Source: Candidatus Praeruminimicrobium purgamenti (GTDB taxonomy: Bacteria > Elusimicrobiota > Endomicrobiia > Endomicrobiales > Endomicrobiaceae). Taken from it: 64,000 nt of DNA. Numbering within the stretch: the first letter of the stretch is position 1; each line of letters starts with the position of its first letter. The notes beneath the pieces are model-generated. The model worked only from the letters and a program-made list of their open reading frames with translations, was not told the origin of the DNA and did not search any database. The DNA is taken from positions 49,059-113,058 of the forward strand of contig JAHDQW010000005.1 of assembly GCA_018433585.1 (NCBI GenBank), given 5' to 3'. The translations under genes and the position numbers were made by a program. Below, piece after piece: positions 34,479-43,937 of the stretch.

Positions 34479-36618
34479 GTTTCTTATGGTAATGCCACCA
34501 TGTAAAAATTAAAAATTTTAAAAATAAGATAAAAAGCAGTGATTTTTCTATACCCCATACAGGAATAATGAATGCCCCTCCGGCACAACTGGCGAAACAT
34601 CCTCCGAAAGCGTCAGACGAAAAAATCTGCGTATTGCTGTCGCCTTCTTTCATAATCGCAAATATTTTAATCAGTTGGGCAAATTCAAGTCCTGTAATAA
34701 AACCTGTTCCTAAAGACAACACAACCAAACTGTAAACGTTTAAAACATGGTATCTTACAATAATTATATATGCAATAATCCAAAGAAGGTACAATATTTC
34801 GCTGCTGAAAAAAGTTTTATTTAAAGCCACGGCTTTATGACTGTATTTGGAATAAAGAGCTCCTGCTATCAAACCTGCCATAAAAATTGACGTTAACAGC
34901 CCGAACCACTGATATATCTGCCCTACATAAATCTGAAACGCCCAAAAGCATACCATTTGCAGCCACATAGCACTGGCACCCGATACAAATGCAGTAACCG
35001 TATACTTAAACTTTATGAAAAAAAACAATATAACGGCAATGAAGACAAGAAAATATGAATATTCCGTTACTACTCTGAAAAATTTCATTAAATACGGAGA
35101 AAACGTAGACTGCCAGTACATAATTGAAAATATCACAGCTTTTTGGTTTTCATCAGTATTAACAAGATTTAAATTTCTTTCTTCTTTTATTTGAGAATCC
35201 AGCCACTGCGTCTTTTGAGTGTCCATTCTCTCATCAACATAATATTTTGACAAAACAAATGTCTCATCCTGCACATTTTTGAGCCTTCTTTTAATATCTT
35301 TTCTAAACGGCATATGAGATTTTGAAGCAATAAAAATATTTTCTTTACCTGGAATAATTTGAACATACTGAAAAACATTTTTTAAACTGTTATAAACGGA
35401 TGAATTTAATTCGGCCATTAATGACGGCGAATATACCATTGACCCGGGCAATTTCAATGCCATAAAACCGTCATCGGTAAGTTTATCAACGGCAATTTTA
35501 AAAAACTCTTCCGTATAAAATTTATTAATTTCTGTATTTATAGGAAGGTCCAGCCCTATAAGTATAACGTCATATTTCGCGCTGTTATTCAACAGAAAAT
35601 TTCTTGCGTCGTCATTGTAAATTTTAAGTCTTTTGTCTTTAAAAACATTTTCAAGTTTAGGGATATGCCTGCTTATCACATCAACAATTTTTTTATTGCT
35701 TTCAATATAATCAATTTCTATAAAGTCATACTTTACTATGGAAGACAGATATTTGACCCCGCCTATTAACAGTATATTTTTAGGATCTTCGTGATGCAGT
35801 ATAGGCAGATGCGCGAAATCTTCGTCTTCAAAAATATTCTGGCTCGGCAATGAAAAATCGTTTGTCCCGTTTGAATAAAAATAAAATTCCCCGTTTTTTT
35901 CCGTCAAAATATTTTGTTGATTTCCAAAATAAGAAACATCTATAATATCATTACCGCCGTAATTGTTTAGTATGCTTATTTTTTCTATATCTTTATCAAA
36001 TTTTACCGTCAGAATCATTATAACCGCCATAATTAAAAGTACTGCCGCTTTATTTGCCGCGGCGCGGAATAAAAATATAAAATTAACACATATCAAACAT
36101 ATTATTATCGATATTATCATGCTTGTTGACAGAGAACTCATGAAACAGGAAAATAATACGCCTCCGATAACAAAACCGAACGCTTCATAAATATATCTTT
36201 TGATTTTTTTCTTATATACTATCGATGATATATATATTTTAAAATAATTTAAAACCAGATTTGATATAAAACTGACCGGAAAAATAGCGATAAAAGAATA
36301 TAGAAATGCCGTTTTCAGAGATACGCCGCGGGTTATATCCGTAACATTAATAAGATTAATGCTTCTTATAAACAAAAAAGAAAATATTATAAAAGCTATA
36401 AGGACAAATAACAGTTTTATAATGCTTACAGCCGTATTTTTTGATTTTTTTATCCGCGGATAGATATAATTCAATACCCCGACAGCAAAAAGCCAGTGAA
36501 AAATTATAATTCCTACGACAAACTCATTCCCATGAAAAATCGGGATTAATTCCCTCAAAAGGAAAATCTGTAAAAATATTAAAATAATGCCGTACAACGT
36601 AAAAATAACAAAAGCCAT
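34468..36618 (-). CDS. Polytopic membrane protein with a spermidine-synthase-like domain
   Basis: 716 aa: about six to seven hydrophobic helices (1-210), a soluble Rossmann-like domain (about 230-430) and several more helices in the C-terminal 220 residues. The soluble part follows the spermidine-synthase plan: ILLIGGVKYLSSIVKYDFIE, IEIDYIESNKK, IYNDDARNFL, TEINKFYTEEFFKIA and FMALKLPGS. The glycine-rich loop is degenerate (GGVKY for GGGDG) and the catalytic Asp region reads GLDLP, so aminopropyl transfer is doubtful. Related fused membrane proteins exist in many bacteria with no fixed function. Cotranscribed with the beta-CASP gene. Confidence 0.7.
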   Translation of the reverse strand: MAFVIFTLYGIILIFLQIFLLRELIPIFHGNEFVVGIIIFHWLFAVGVLNYIYPRIKKSKNTAVSIIKLLFVLIAFIIFSFLFIRSINLINVTDITRGVSLKTAFLYSFIAIFPVSFISNLVLNYFKIYISSIVYKKKIKRYIYEAFGFVIGGVLFSCFMSSLSTSMIISIIICLICVNFIFLFRAAANKAAVLLIMAVIMILTVKFDKDIEKISILNNYGGNDIIDVSYFGNQQNILTEKNGEFYFYSNGTNDFSLPSQNIFEDEDFAHLPILHHEDPKNILLIGGVKYLSSIVKYDFIEIDYIESNKKIVDVISRHIPKLENVFKDKRLKIYNDDARNFLLNNSAKYDVILIGLDLPINTEINKFYTEEFFKIAVDKLTDDGFMALKLPGSMVYSPSLMAELNSSVYNSLKNVFQYVQIIPGKENIFIASKSHMPFRKDIKRRLKNVQDETFVLSKYYVDERMDTQKTQWLDSQIKEERNLNLVNTDENQKAVIFSIMYWQSTFSPYLMKFFRVVTEYSYFLVFIAVILFFFIKFKYTVTAFVSGASAMWLQMVCFWAFQIYVGQIYQWFGLLTSIFMAGLIAGALYSKYSHKAVALNKTFFSSEILYLLWIIAYIIIVRYHVLNVYSLVVLSLGTGFITGLEFAQLIKIFAIMKEGDSNTQIFSSDAFGGCFASCAGGAFIIPVWGIEKSLLFILFLKFLIFTWWHYHKKHGL

Positions 36619-36687
36619 AGCAGATACCGTCTTTTTGTTTTGAAAAAGAATTTATTTTTTAAAAGCGATGCTTTTTTTCAGCATATT

Positions 36688-37626
36688 TTAATATTGCATA
36701 TTCTTTAATATGTCATGGGCAAGTTCAAGAGCATCTCGTCCGTGCTCTCCGGAAACTATAGGTTCTTTGCCTTCTCCTACACATGTTAAAAAATGGTCAA
36801 GTTCGTAAAATAACGGTTCTTTTGAAGGAAGTTTTGGTTTTGTAACGGCTATATCAAATAAACTTTTTACTACGTCCACGTCAGGTTTTTTACTGTAAAT
36901 TTTAAGACTTTTGCCGGCATAGTCTATTGAAACATAGCTGTCCTTCTGAAATATTCTTATTCTTCTGTATTTGTCCATGGAAACTCTGCTTGCGGAAACA
37001 TCTGCAACGCAGCCGTTTGCAAACTTGATTCTGACCTTTGCAATATCTTCATTATTTGAAAGTATTTTTGCTCCGTGAGCCTCAAAATGAACAACCTTAC
37101 TTTTTACAAGAGTCAACAGAATATCAAGGTCATGAATCATTAAATCAAGAACAACGCCGATATGATTTGTCCTAGGGTCATAAGGCCCTAATCTGTTAAC
37201 TTCAATAAATTTAGGTTCTTTAATATAAGGATATGCTCCTATAACGGCCGGATTGAATCTTTCGACATGTCCAACCTGTAAAACCAAATCTTTACTTCTT
37301 GCTATTGAAATTAATTCCTGCGCCTGTTCGACAGTCGAAGTAAAAGGTTTTTCAACAAGGCAGTGAATATTCGACTCAAGCAGCTGTTTTGCAACTTCAT
37401 AATGATACGGAGTAGGAACAGATACTACCGCAGCCTGAACTTTTCCTAAAATATCCTCAACATTTGTAAAGTTTACCGATGAACAGGACTTTGCAATTTT
37501 TTCTCCCCTGCTTTCATCTTTATCAACAACGCCGACAAAATCAGAATTCTCATGCTGTGACAATATTCTCGCATGATGTTGTCCCAAAGATCCGACGCCT
37601 ATAACCGCAGTTTTTATTTTTGTCAT
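36688..37626 (-). CDS. Gfo/Idh/MocA-family oxidoreductase
   Basis: 312 aa NAD(P)-dependent enzyme. Rossmann motif GVGSLGQHH (11-19), the family's VEKPFTST dinucleotide-contact motif and a Gfo C-terminal domain with HDLDILL. The linked DegT aminotransferase (overlap 4 nt) suggests a nucleotide-sugar 3-dehydrogenase/3-aminotransferase pair, as GnnA/GnnB (UDP-GlcNAc3N for lipid A) or WlbA/WlbC-type pathways. Sequence alone does not say which. It is the second gene of that pair. Confidence 0.85.
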   Translation of the reverse strand: MTKIKTAVIGVGSLGQHHARILSQHENSDFVGVVDKDESRGEKIAKSCSSVNFTNVEDILGKVQAAVVSVPTPYHYEVAKQLLESNIHCLVEKPFTSTVEQAQELISIARSKDLVLQVGHVERFNPAVIGAYPYIKEPKFIEVNRLGPYDPRTNHIGVVLDLMIHDLDILLTLVKSKVVHFEAHGAKILSNNEDIAKVRIKFANGCVADVSASRVSMDKYRRIRIFQKDSYVSIDYAGKSLKIYSKKPDVDVVKSLFDIAVTKPKLPSKEPLFYELDHFLTCVGEGKEPIVSGEHGRDALELAHDILKNMQY

Positions 37627-38714
37627 TTTTTAAAGCCTTTTATTGTTTTTATAATGTATTCTATATCTTCATTTTTTAACGAAGGATGTACCGGAATCGA
37701 TAAAACTTCTTTTACGGCCTGCTCGGCGGCAGGACATATGCCTTTTTTATAGCCGAGTTTTTTATACAAAGGCTGTTTATAAATTACTTCCGGATAATAA
37801 ACGCCGCAGCCTATCCCTTTATCCTGCAAATGTTTTGCAAACTTATCTCTTAATCCTTTTTTAATCCTTAACGTATACTGGTGAAATACATGAGTACAGT
37901 CTTCAGGAATATAAGGAACTTCGATAAAATCAACGTCTTTTAAACCTTCCGATAATTTTGATGCATTTGCAATTCTTTTTTTCGTCCACTGTTCGATTTG
38001 GTCGGACTGGGCAATTCCCATGGCCGCACAAATATTCGTAAGTCTGAAATTAAATCCGAGCAAAGTATGAGTTGAATGCCCCGATCTTCCATGGTTAATA
38101 ATTTGTCTTGCCAACTGATCAGTCTTATTATTGTTAGTAAGCACTATGCCGCCTTCGCCTGTAGTCATATTCTTTGTAGCGTAAAATGAAAAAGCTCCGG
38201 CATCGGCAATTGCGCCTACTGTCTTGCTTTTATACTTTGCCAAATGAGCCTGACAAGAATCTTCAATCAAAGCAAATTTGTATTTCTTTTTTAATTTTAA
38301 CAAAGCGTCCATATCGCACGGCAGTCCGTATAAATGAACGCATATTACAGCTTTAATCTTTTGCTTTTTTAATATTTTTTCAACGCTTTGAGGATCAATA
38401 TTATACGTTTTAGGGTCTATGTCGGCAAAAACAGGTTCGGCACCGCAATATAAAATAGAATTCGATGTGGCTATAAAAGTAAACGGAGTTGTTATTACTT
38501 TATCTCCTGCTTTAATTCCGCATGCAAGAAGGGCAGTATGTAAAGCTGTTGTCCCGTTTGAACATGCAACGCCGAATTTTGCATCTGAAAGTTTGGCAAA
38601 TTTCTGCTCGAATTGTTCAACATATTTACCGCTTGCGATAATACCGGAATCAATAACCTCATTTATTAACTGCTTCTCTTTTTTACCAAACACAGGACGA
38701 ACTAAAGAAATCAT
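37623..38714 (-). CDS. DegT/DnrJ/EryC1/StrS-type sugar aminotransferase
   Basis: 363 aa PLP enzyme that aminates a keto sugar nucleotide. Seen: the N-terminal VRPVFGKKEKQLI, GVACSNGTTALHTAL phosphate cup, IEDSCQAHLAKY, FSFYATKNMTTGEGG with the PLP Lys, and the NFRLTNICAAMGIAQ segment. I start at the ATG 38714, which has GGAG at the right distance; the earlier TTG lies within that SD. Predicted to act with the oxidoreductase next to it. Confidence 0.9.
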   Translation of the reverse strand: MISLVRPVFGKKEKQLINEVIDSGIIASGKYVEQFEQKFAKLSDAKFGVACSNGTTALHTALLACGIKAGDKVITTPFTFIATSNSILYCGAEPVFADIDPKTYNIDPQSVEKILKKQKIKAVICVHLYGLPCDMDALLKLKKKYKFALIEDSCQAHLAKYKSKTVGAIADAGAFSFYATKNMTTGEGGIVLTNNNKTDQLARQIINHGRSGHSTHTLLGFNFRLTNICAAMGIAQSDQIEQWTKKRIANASKLSEGLKDVDFIEVPYIPEDCTHVFHQYTLRIKKGLRDKFAKHLQDKGIGCGVYYPEVIYKQPLYKKLGYKKGICPAAEQAVKEVLSIPVHPSLKNEDIEYIIKTIKGFKK

Positions 38715-38784
38715 TTTTATCTCCAAAAAAGTTTTAATTCAAGCAACATCAGTAAAAATTTATTATGTCTTACAATAAAATATT

Positions 38785-39873
38785 TTAAAATTTATAACCT
38801 ATATCAAATCTGACCATATCTAAAGGATATTCATAAGTCACGCCGTCATCTACAACATCCTGTGTAAATGAATGAGTATATGTTAATCCCAAATTCATTG
38901 CGGCAGTAACATTGTATTCAGCGCCTAGGCAAAGATACTGCATGTTATACATATCGATATTTGTTATAGCATATAAATCAGAGTTTTTGTAAATATTCGG
39001 ATCTGTGAAAAAACCCAAATGCAATGCCAGTTTATCCGTAGCTTTATATTCTGTTCCGACTCTGAATTGTACTGTGTCGTTATATTCGGCGCTCGTCCAT
39101 GAATATTTATTATACGAAACTGCAAAAGCGACATTTAACGGGTCCAAAACTCTGTAAGAAGCTCCAAGCTCCATTGTCATAGGATAAGTGTATCCGTTGA
39201 CAAATGAAGGATTTGAAGAATTTTGTTCTTTCGGCAATCCTATATAAGTTCCGCTTCTCAAAAGAAAACCTGTGCTCAACTTGTCAACAGGCTTATACAT
39301 CACGCCTATATTTCCCTGGAATCCGCATGCGCTTCTTGAATAATCAATTGAATACATGTTTGCAACCAGTTTATCTTTCATTTCAATTCCTTCCACGCCT
39401 ATACCTATAGAAAGTTTATCATTTATTTCTTTTGCAACAGACACATTATAAACCATAAAACTTTGTTCACCTTCGATTTTCAAACCTGCAGGAAGACCTT
39501 GTACTTTTCCTCCTCCGCCTCCGGCTGCATAAACGCCAAATGCTACTGTAGTAGTTTCATTAAAAGGAGTAGAAAAGCCTAAAAAAGGAATTAATGCCGA
39601 TGTTTCGTATTTCGTAGGATTACCGCTTGTATCGTCTGAAGTCGCATTTGCGGAAACATAATAAGACGTAACCATAACCTGCGTACTTTTTTGGTATGCA
39701 AGTCCGGCAGGGTTATAATAAATCGCCGTCAAATCATCTGCTATTGATACAAAAGCAGTACCGTATCCTGCAGCTCTGGCGCCGGGAGTAATAAAAGGGC
39801 CTCTGGCATAAGATAAACCTGAGAAACTTAATATAAAAAAAGCAACCAACATGCAAAAAACTGACTTTTTCAT
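38785..39873 (-). CDS. Outer-membrane protein of the FadL/OmpP1/TodX type
   Basis: 362 aa. Signal peptide (about 1-23, ending SYA), then the FadL hatch-like N-terminus GARAAGYGTAFVSIADDLTAIYYNPAGLAYQ, amphipathic beta strands to the end and a terminal aromatic Phe (GYKF), as required for barrel insertion. FadL proteins move hydrophobic molecules across the outer membrane. A short promoter precedes it, so it need not depend on dnaE transcription. Substrate unknown. Confidence 0.88.
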   Translation of the reverse strand: MKKSVFCMLVAFFILSFSGLSYARGPFITPGARAAGYGTAFVSIADDLTAIYYNPAGLAYQKSTQVMVTSYYVSANATSDDTSGNPTKYETSALIPFLGFSTPFNETTTVAFGVYAAGGGGGKVQGLPAGLKIEGEQSFMVYNVSVAKEINDKLSIGIGVEGIEMKDKLVANMYSIDYSRSACGFQGNIGVMYKPVDKLSTGFLLRSGTYIGLPKEQNSSNPSFVNGYTYPMTMELGASYRVLDPLNVAFAVSYNKYSWTSAEYNDTVQFRVGTEYKATDKLALHLGFFTDPNIYKNSDLYAITNIDMYNMQYLCLGAEYNVTAAMNLGLTYTHSFTQDVVDDGVTYEYPLDMVRFDIGYKF

Positions 39874-39901
39874 CTTTCCCCCATAAGTAAAATTTTAAAT
39901 T

Positions 39902-39910
39902 ATTATACCA
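39902..39910 (-). promoter_or_regulatory. Extended -10 promoter of the FadL-like gene
   Basis: Minus strand TGGTATAAT (TGn extended -10) 28 nt before the ATG; no good -35. The 59-nt gap also has the SD GGGGGAAAG. Confidence 0.5.
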
Positions 39911-39932
39911 AAAAAATATAAAAATTTCCGAA

Positions 39933-42900
39933 CTATATTTCATCGCTGTACTGCAATGCCGCCGCTCCTTCACCAAGCAAACCGTCCAGCTCTTTTATAC
40001 ATTCATCGCTGCACTTAACCGTATATCCTGTTTCTATTGAATAATCTCCCGTCTGATAATCTTTGACGTTTAAATATACTTTTGACTTGCCCGGATATTT
40101 TGAAATTATATTGATAATTTTTTCGGACAATTCATCGTCCAGCGCCACTTCAGAAACCTGCACATACAGCGTCCCGGAAAAAGGAAGATATTTTTTTTTG
40201 GCTTCTTCCACGGAATAAATTTCCTCAACGGCTATTTTAACAAAACCTTTATTATTTAACAATTTTCCTTTAACGACAACAACATTTTTTTCAAGCAAAA
40301 TATCTCCGAGAAGCTTATACGTCTTCGGGAACATAACGCACTCTAAGTTACCGTATAAATCTTCTATTTTAAAAGTAGCATATGCTTTTTTTTCTTCTTT
40401 GGTCGTAAGTTTTTTAACAGAAGTTATCATACCCGCAACTCTGACCAATTTTGCATTTTTTAAATCCGTTCCTTCGGGAGGAACAGGAATTTTGTCCAAA
40501 CGATATTTTGAAAAAGCAATTAAATCGCGCTTGTATTTTTCAAGAGGATGCCCTGATAAATAAAAATCCAGCACTTCTTTTTCATATTCAAGAGACACAG
40601 TTTCGTCCAAAGGCATAACATTTTTCTCAGAAACGTTATTTTTATTGCTTATAATTTCGGCAGGTTCAAAAAGGAATCCCTGATCTGTTTCAACTTCTTT
40701 TTTAGTCTTTACAGCCGCTGATATAATCTGTTCTATATTTTCAATTATTTCCGCTCTTATTTGCAACTTGTTTTTGCCGAAGCCGTCAAATGTTCCGGCT
40801 TTTGCAAGAGATTCTACGGCTTTTTTATTGACGGTTGACAAATCTACTTTCGAAAGAAAATCGTCAAATGATTCAAATTTACCGCATTTTTCTCTAGCCT
40901 TTAAAATTTCCTCGGCGGCAGATTCTCCGACATTTTTTATGCCGAGAAGTCCGTATCTTATGTTTTTGCCTTCAACGGTAAATTTAGGGCTTGAAAATTG
41001 AATGTCAGGAGGCAAAACTTTTATGCCGAATTCTTTCGCGTCTTCTATATATTCCACAAGTTTTTTTACTTCTCCTGCCTTTGCTTTTGATCCTCCGATT
41101 TCTGAATTAAGCAGCGCCGTCATATATTCAAGAGGATAATGCGCTTTTAAATAAGCCGTTCTGTAAGATACGAATCCGTATGCGGCAGAATGTGATTTAT
41201 TAAATCCGTATCCTGCAAACTTTTCCATATTATCGTAAATTTTTTCGGCTATTTTAGCGTCTATTTTTTTCTCTTTTGCTCCTTCTACGAATTTCACTCT
41301 TTGTTTTTGCATTTCGTCATGATTTTTTTTACCCATAGCTTTTCTTAAACCGTCTGCCTGTCCGGGAGTAAATCCTCCTATTGCTATGGCCATTTTCATA
41401 ACTTGTTCCTGATATAAAATAACTCCGTAAGTATTCTTCAATATAGGTTCCTGCAGCGGATGATCATAAGAAATGTCTTTTCTGCCGTGTTTGCAATCCA
41501 CAAAGATATCAAGCATTCCAGCTCCCATAGGCCCGGGTCTGTAAAGAGCAATCAACGCAATGACGTCATCAATATTTGTAGGTTTTAATCTTCTTATAAG
41601 ATCTTTCATACCGGAAGATTCCAACTGAAAAACTCCGAATGTTTTTGCTTCCTGAAGTAATTTATAAGTTTTTTTATCTTCCAATGAAATTTTATCTATA
41701 TCAAAATCTTTTTCTTTTTCCCTTATCAGCTTCACTGCATCGTCTATAATTGTCAAAGTTTTCAAACCTAAAAAATCAACTTTCAAAAGTCCCAGCTGCG
41801 GCAGCACGGTACCGTCATACTGTGTTGTTATAATATCTTTAGCGCCTTTGGAAAGAGGCGAATAATTTCTTATATCTTCATTTGCGACAACCATTCCTGC
41901 AGCATGAACTCCGGTGTGTCTTTTGATTCCTTCCAGCTTACCGGCGATTTTTATAAGTTCTGCAACTTTTTCATCTGACTTTATAGCTTTTTGGAGCTCT
42001 TCCGATTCCATCATTGCATCCGGAATAGAAGACCCGAAAGGAATAAAATTAGCAATTTTTTGTCCTTCTGTTGCCGAAAAACCCAAAGCTCTTGCTACGT
42101 CTTTCACAACCATTTTAGACTGCATGGAACCAAAAGTTATAATCTGCGCGCAATTATTATGCCCGTATTTGTCCCTCACATATTCAATAACTTTATCTCT
42201 TCCGAAATCGGCGAAATCTATATCAAGGTCAGGCATTGATATTCTTTCAGGGTTTAAAAATCTTTCAAAAAGAAGATCATATCTTAACGGACATATATCT
42301 GTTATGCCTAAAGTATAGGCGACTATTGAGCCTGCTCCGGAACCTCGTCCCGGACCTACGGGAATACCGTGGTCTTTTGAATATTTTATAAAGTCCCAGA
42401 CAATTAAAAAATATGAGGCAAAACCCATTTTATTTATTATGCCGAGTTCATGATTAAGTCTGTCTTTCTGCTCTTTTTTTATATTACCGTATCTTCTGAC
42501 CAAGCCTTCTTGACATAATTTTTCAAGATAAGTTTCGGGAGTAAAGCCTTCCGGAACCGTATAATTCGGCAATAACAGTTGGTCGCTTGTTATTTTTAAA
42601 TTAATTTTTTCAGTAATAACCAGCGTGTTTTTTATAGCTTCAGGCACATAAGAAAACGTCTGAATCATTTCTTCGGGAGACCTGTAATAAAATAAATCCG
42701 AACCGAATCTCATTCTGTCCGGATCATTTACCGTCTTATTCATACTTATACACAGCAAAATATCGTGGTATTTGGCATCTTCTTTTTTTAAAAAGTGGCA
42801 ATCATTTGTAGCAACCAAAGGAATCCCGGTATCCTTTGAAAGTTCTATCAGAGGAGCTATCAACTTTTTTTGTTCTTCAAGACCGTTGTCCATCAATTCA

Positions 42901-43439
42901 ATATAATAATTGCCTTCTCCGAACATATCTCTGTACTCTGCCGCAACTTTCTTTGCCTCTTTGACATTTCCGCTCGCCAGAAGACTGGGAACTTCCCCGG
43001 CAAGGCAAGCCGACGAACAAATAAGACCTTTTGAGTATTTGGCTATCAGTTCTTTGTCGACTCTCGGTTTATAATAAAATCCTTCCGTAAATCCCAAGCT
43101 GACCAAATGCATCAGATTTTTATAACCTTCCAAATCTTTCGCGAGCAAAATCAAATGATTATAACCGCCGGAATCCTTATCTTTATCAAACCTGCTTTTT
43201 TTTGCCACATAAACTTCACAGCCTATAATAGGCTTTATCCCTGATTTTTCGCATGCCCAGTAAAACTCCATGGCACCGTACATATTTCCGTGGTCTGTAA
43301 TAGCCAGAGCAGGCATTTTATATTCTTTGCCTATCAGATTGAAAAGTTCCATAGGCTTGCCTTTCTTTGTTAACCTGACGGATCCGTCCAATAACGAATA
43401 TTCCGTATGATTATGTAAATGCACAAACTCTGCCGACAT
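39933..43439 (-). CDS. dnaE: DNA polymerase III alpha subunit
   Basis: 1168-aa replicative polymerase. N-terminal PHP domain with intact HLHNHTEYSLLDGS and TDHGNMYGA; palm acidic site PDLDIDFAD; GPGRGSGAGS; KVDFLGLKTLTIID; fingers GYGFNKSHSAAYG; and a C-terminal OB-fold (VRVAGMITSVKK). Length and order fit the DnaE1 type. SD AGGAG precedes the ATG. It follows rsfS by 39 nt, so it may be read from the long bat2/nadD transcript or from its own weak promoter. Confidence 0.97.
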   Translation of the reverse strand: MSAEFVHLHNHTEYSLLDGSVRLTKKGKPMELFNLIGKEYKMPALAITDHGNMYGAMEFYWACEKSGIKPIIGCEVYVAKKSRFDKDKDSGGYNHLILLAKDLEGYKNLMHLVSLGFTEGFYYKPRVDKELIAKYSKGLICSSACLAGEVPSLLASGNVKEAKKVAAEYRDMFGEGNYYIELMDNGLEEQKKLIAPLIELSKDTGIPLVATNDCHFLKKEDAKYHDILLCISMNKTVNDPDRMRFGSDLFYYRSPEEMIQTFSYVPEAIKNTLVITEKINLKITSDQLLLPNYTVPEGFTPETYLEKLCQEGLVRRYGNIKKEQKDRLNHELGIINKMGFASYFLIVWDFIKYSKDHGIPVGPGRGSGAGSIVAYTLGITDICPLRYDLLFERFLNPERISMPDLDIDFADFGRDKVIEYVRDKYGHNNCAQIITFGSMQSKMVVKDVARALGFSATEGQKIANFIPFGSSIPDAMMESEELQKAIKSDEKVAELIKIAGKLEGIKRHTGVHAAGMVVANEDIRNYSPLSKGAKDIITTQYDGTVLPQLGLLKVDFLGLKTLTIIDDAVKLIREKEKDFDIDKISLEDKKTYKLLQEAKTFGVFQLESSGMKDLIRRLKPTNIDDVIALIALYRPGPMGAGMLDIFVDCKHGRKDISYDHPLQEPILKNTYGVILYQEQVMKMAIAIGGFTPGQADGLRKAMGKKNHDEMQKQRVKFVEGAKEKKIDAKIAEKIYDNMEKFAGYGFNKSHSAAYGFVSYRTAYLKAHYPLEYMTALLNSEIGGSKAKAGEVKKLVEYIEDAKEFGIKVLPPDIQFSSPKFTVEGKNIRYGLLGIKNVGESAAEEILKAREKCGKFESFDDFLSKVDLSTVNKKAVESLAKAGTFDGFGKNKLQIRAEIIENIEQIISAAVKTKKEVETDQGFLFEPAEIISNKNNVSEKNVMPLDETVSLEYEKEVLDFYLSGHPLEKYKRDLIAFSKYRLDKIPVPPEGTDLKNAKLVRVAGMITSVKKLTTKEEKKAYATFKIEDLYGNLECVMFPKTYKLLGDILLEKNVVVVKGKLLNNKGFVKIAVEEIYSVEEAKKKYLPFSGTLYVQVSEVALDDELSEKIINIISKYPGKSKVYLNVKDYQTGDYSIETGYTVKCSDECIKELDGLLGEGAAALQYSDEI

Positions 43440-43478
43440 TTTACATCTCCTAAATTTACAACAACAAATTTATTTTAT

Positions 43479-43937
43479 TTATTTTTTTATTTTTTTTGAC
43501 ACAACTTTTTTTGTTGTTTTCTTTACCGTTGTTTTTTTACCGGTTCTTCTTTTGACCGACTGTTTTTTGACGGATACATTTCTGTCTTTTTTTTCAGTTT
43601 TTTCCGTCTGAGCCCATATTTTTTCCAAATTGTATTGCTCTCTTACAGAAGGGTTCATTATATGGACTATAAGTCCGCCGAAATCCAAAACTTTCCAATT
43701 TGCGGAAGCAATACCGTCCCTTCTGATTACAGGAACTCCGAAATCGTATTTCAAAGTCTTTTCAATCTCGGAAGAAATAGCATTGATTTGAGGCGTTGAA
43801 TTTGCACTGACTATAACGAAATAATTTGCAAGCTCCGTTAAACCCGTCACATCCAGCAGCAGCACATTTTCACCCTTTTTGTCTTCGGCTATGCTGAGGG
43901 CCTTTTCCGCAAGTGTCAAAAAATTTATTTTTTTCAT
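43479..43937 (-). CDS. rsfS: Ribosomal silencing factor RsfS with a basic tail
   Basis: RsfS binds uL14 and blocks subunit joining in starvation. 152 aa: the core (about 1-112) has VTGLTELANYFVIVSANSTPQ and NWKVLDFGGLIVHIM, as in the family. Ordinary RsfS is about 105-120 aa; here about 36 Lys/Thr/Arg-rich residues (KRRTGKKTTVKKTTKKV) are added. The tail resembles those of IF-2 and TopA in this window. It follows the LytR_C gene with no gap. Confidence 0.93.
   Translation of the reverse strand: MKKINFLTLAEKALSIAEDKKGENVLLLDVTGLTELANYFVIVSANSTPQINAISSEIEKTLKYDFGVPVIRRDGIASANWKVLDFGGLIVHIMNPSVREQYNLEKIWAQTEKTEKKDRNVSVKKQSVKRRTGKKTTVKKTTKKVVSKKIKK

Noticed and set aside
36661..36690. Short ATGCT/AGCAT hairpin after the Gfo gene as terminator
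   Set aside because: Only 5 bp with an A-rich loop and a weak T-run.
38715..38784. Promoter before the DegT gene
   Set aside because: TTGTAA and CATAAT-like boxes occur but no pair has good spacing; not supported.
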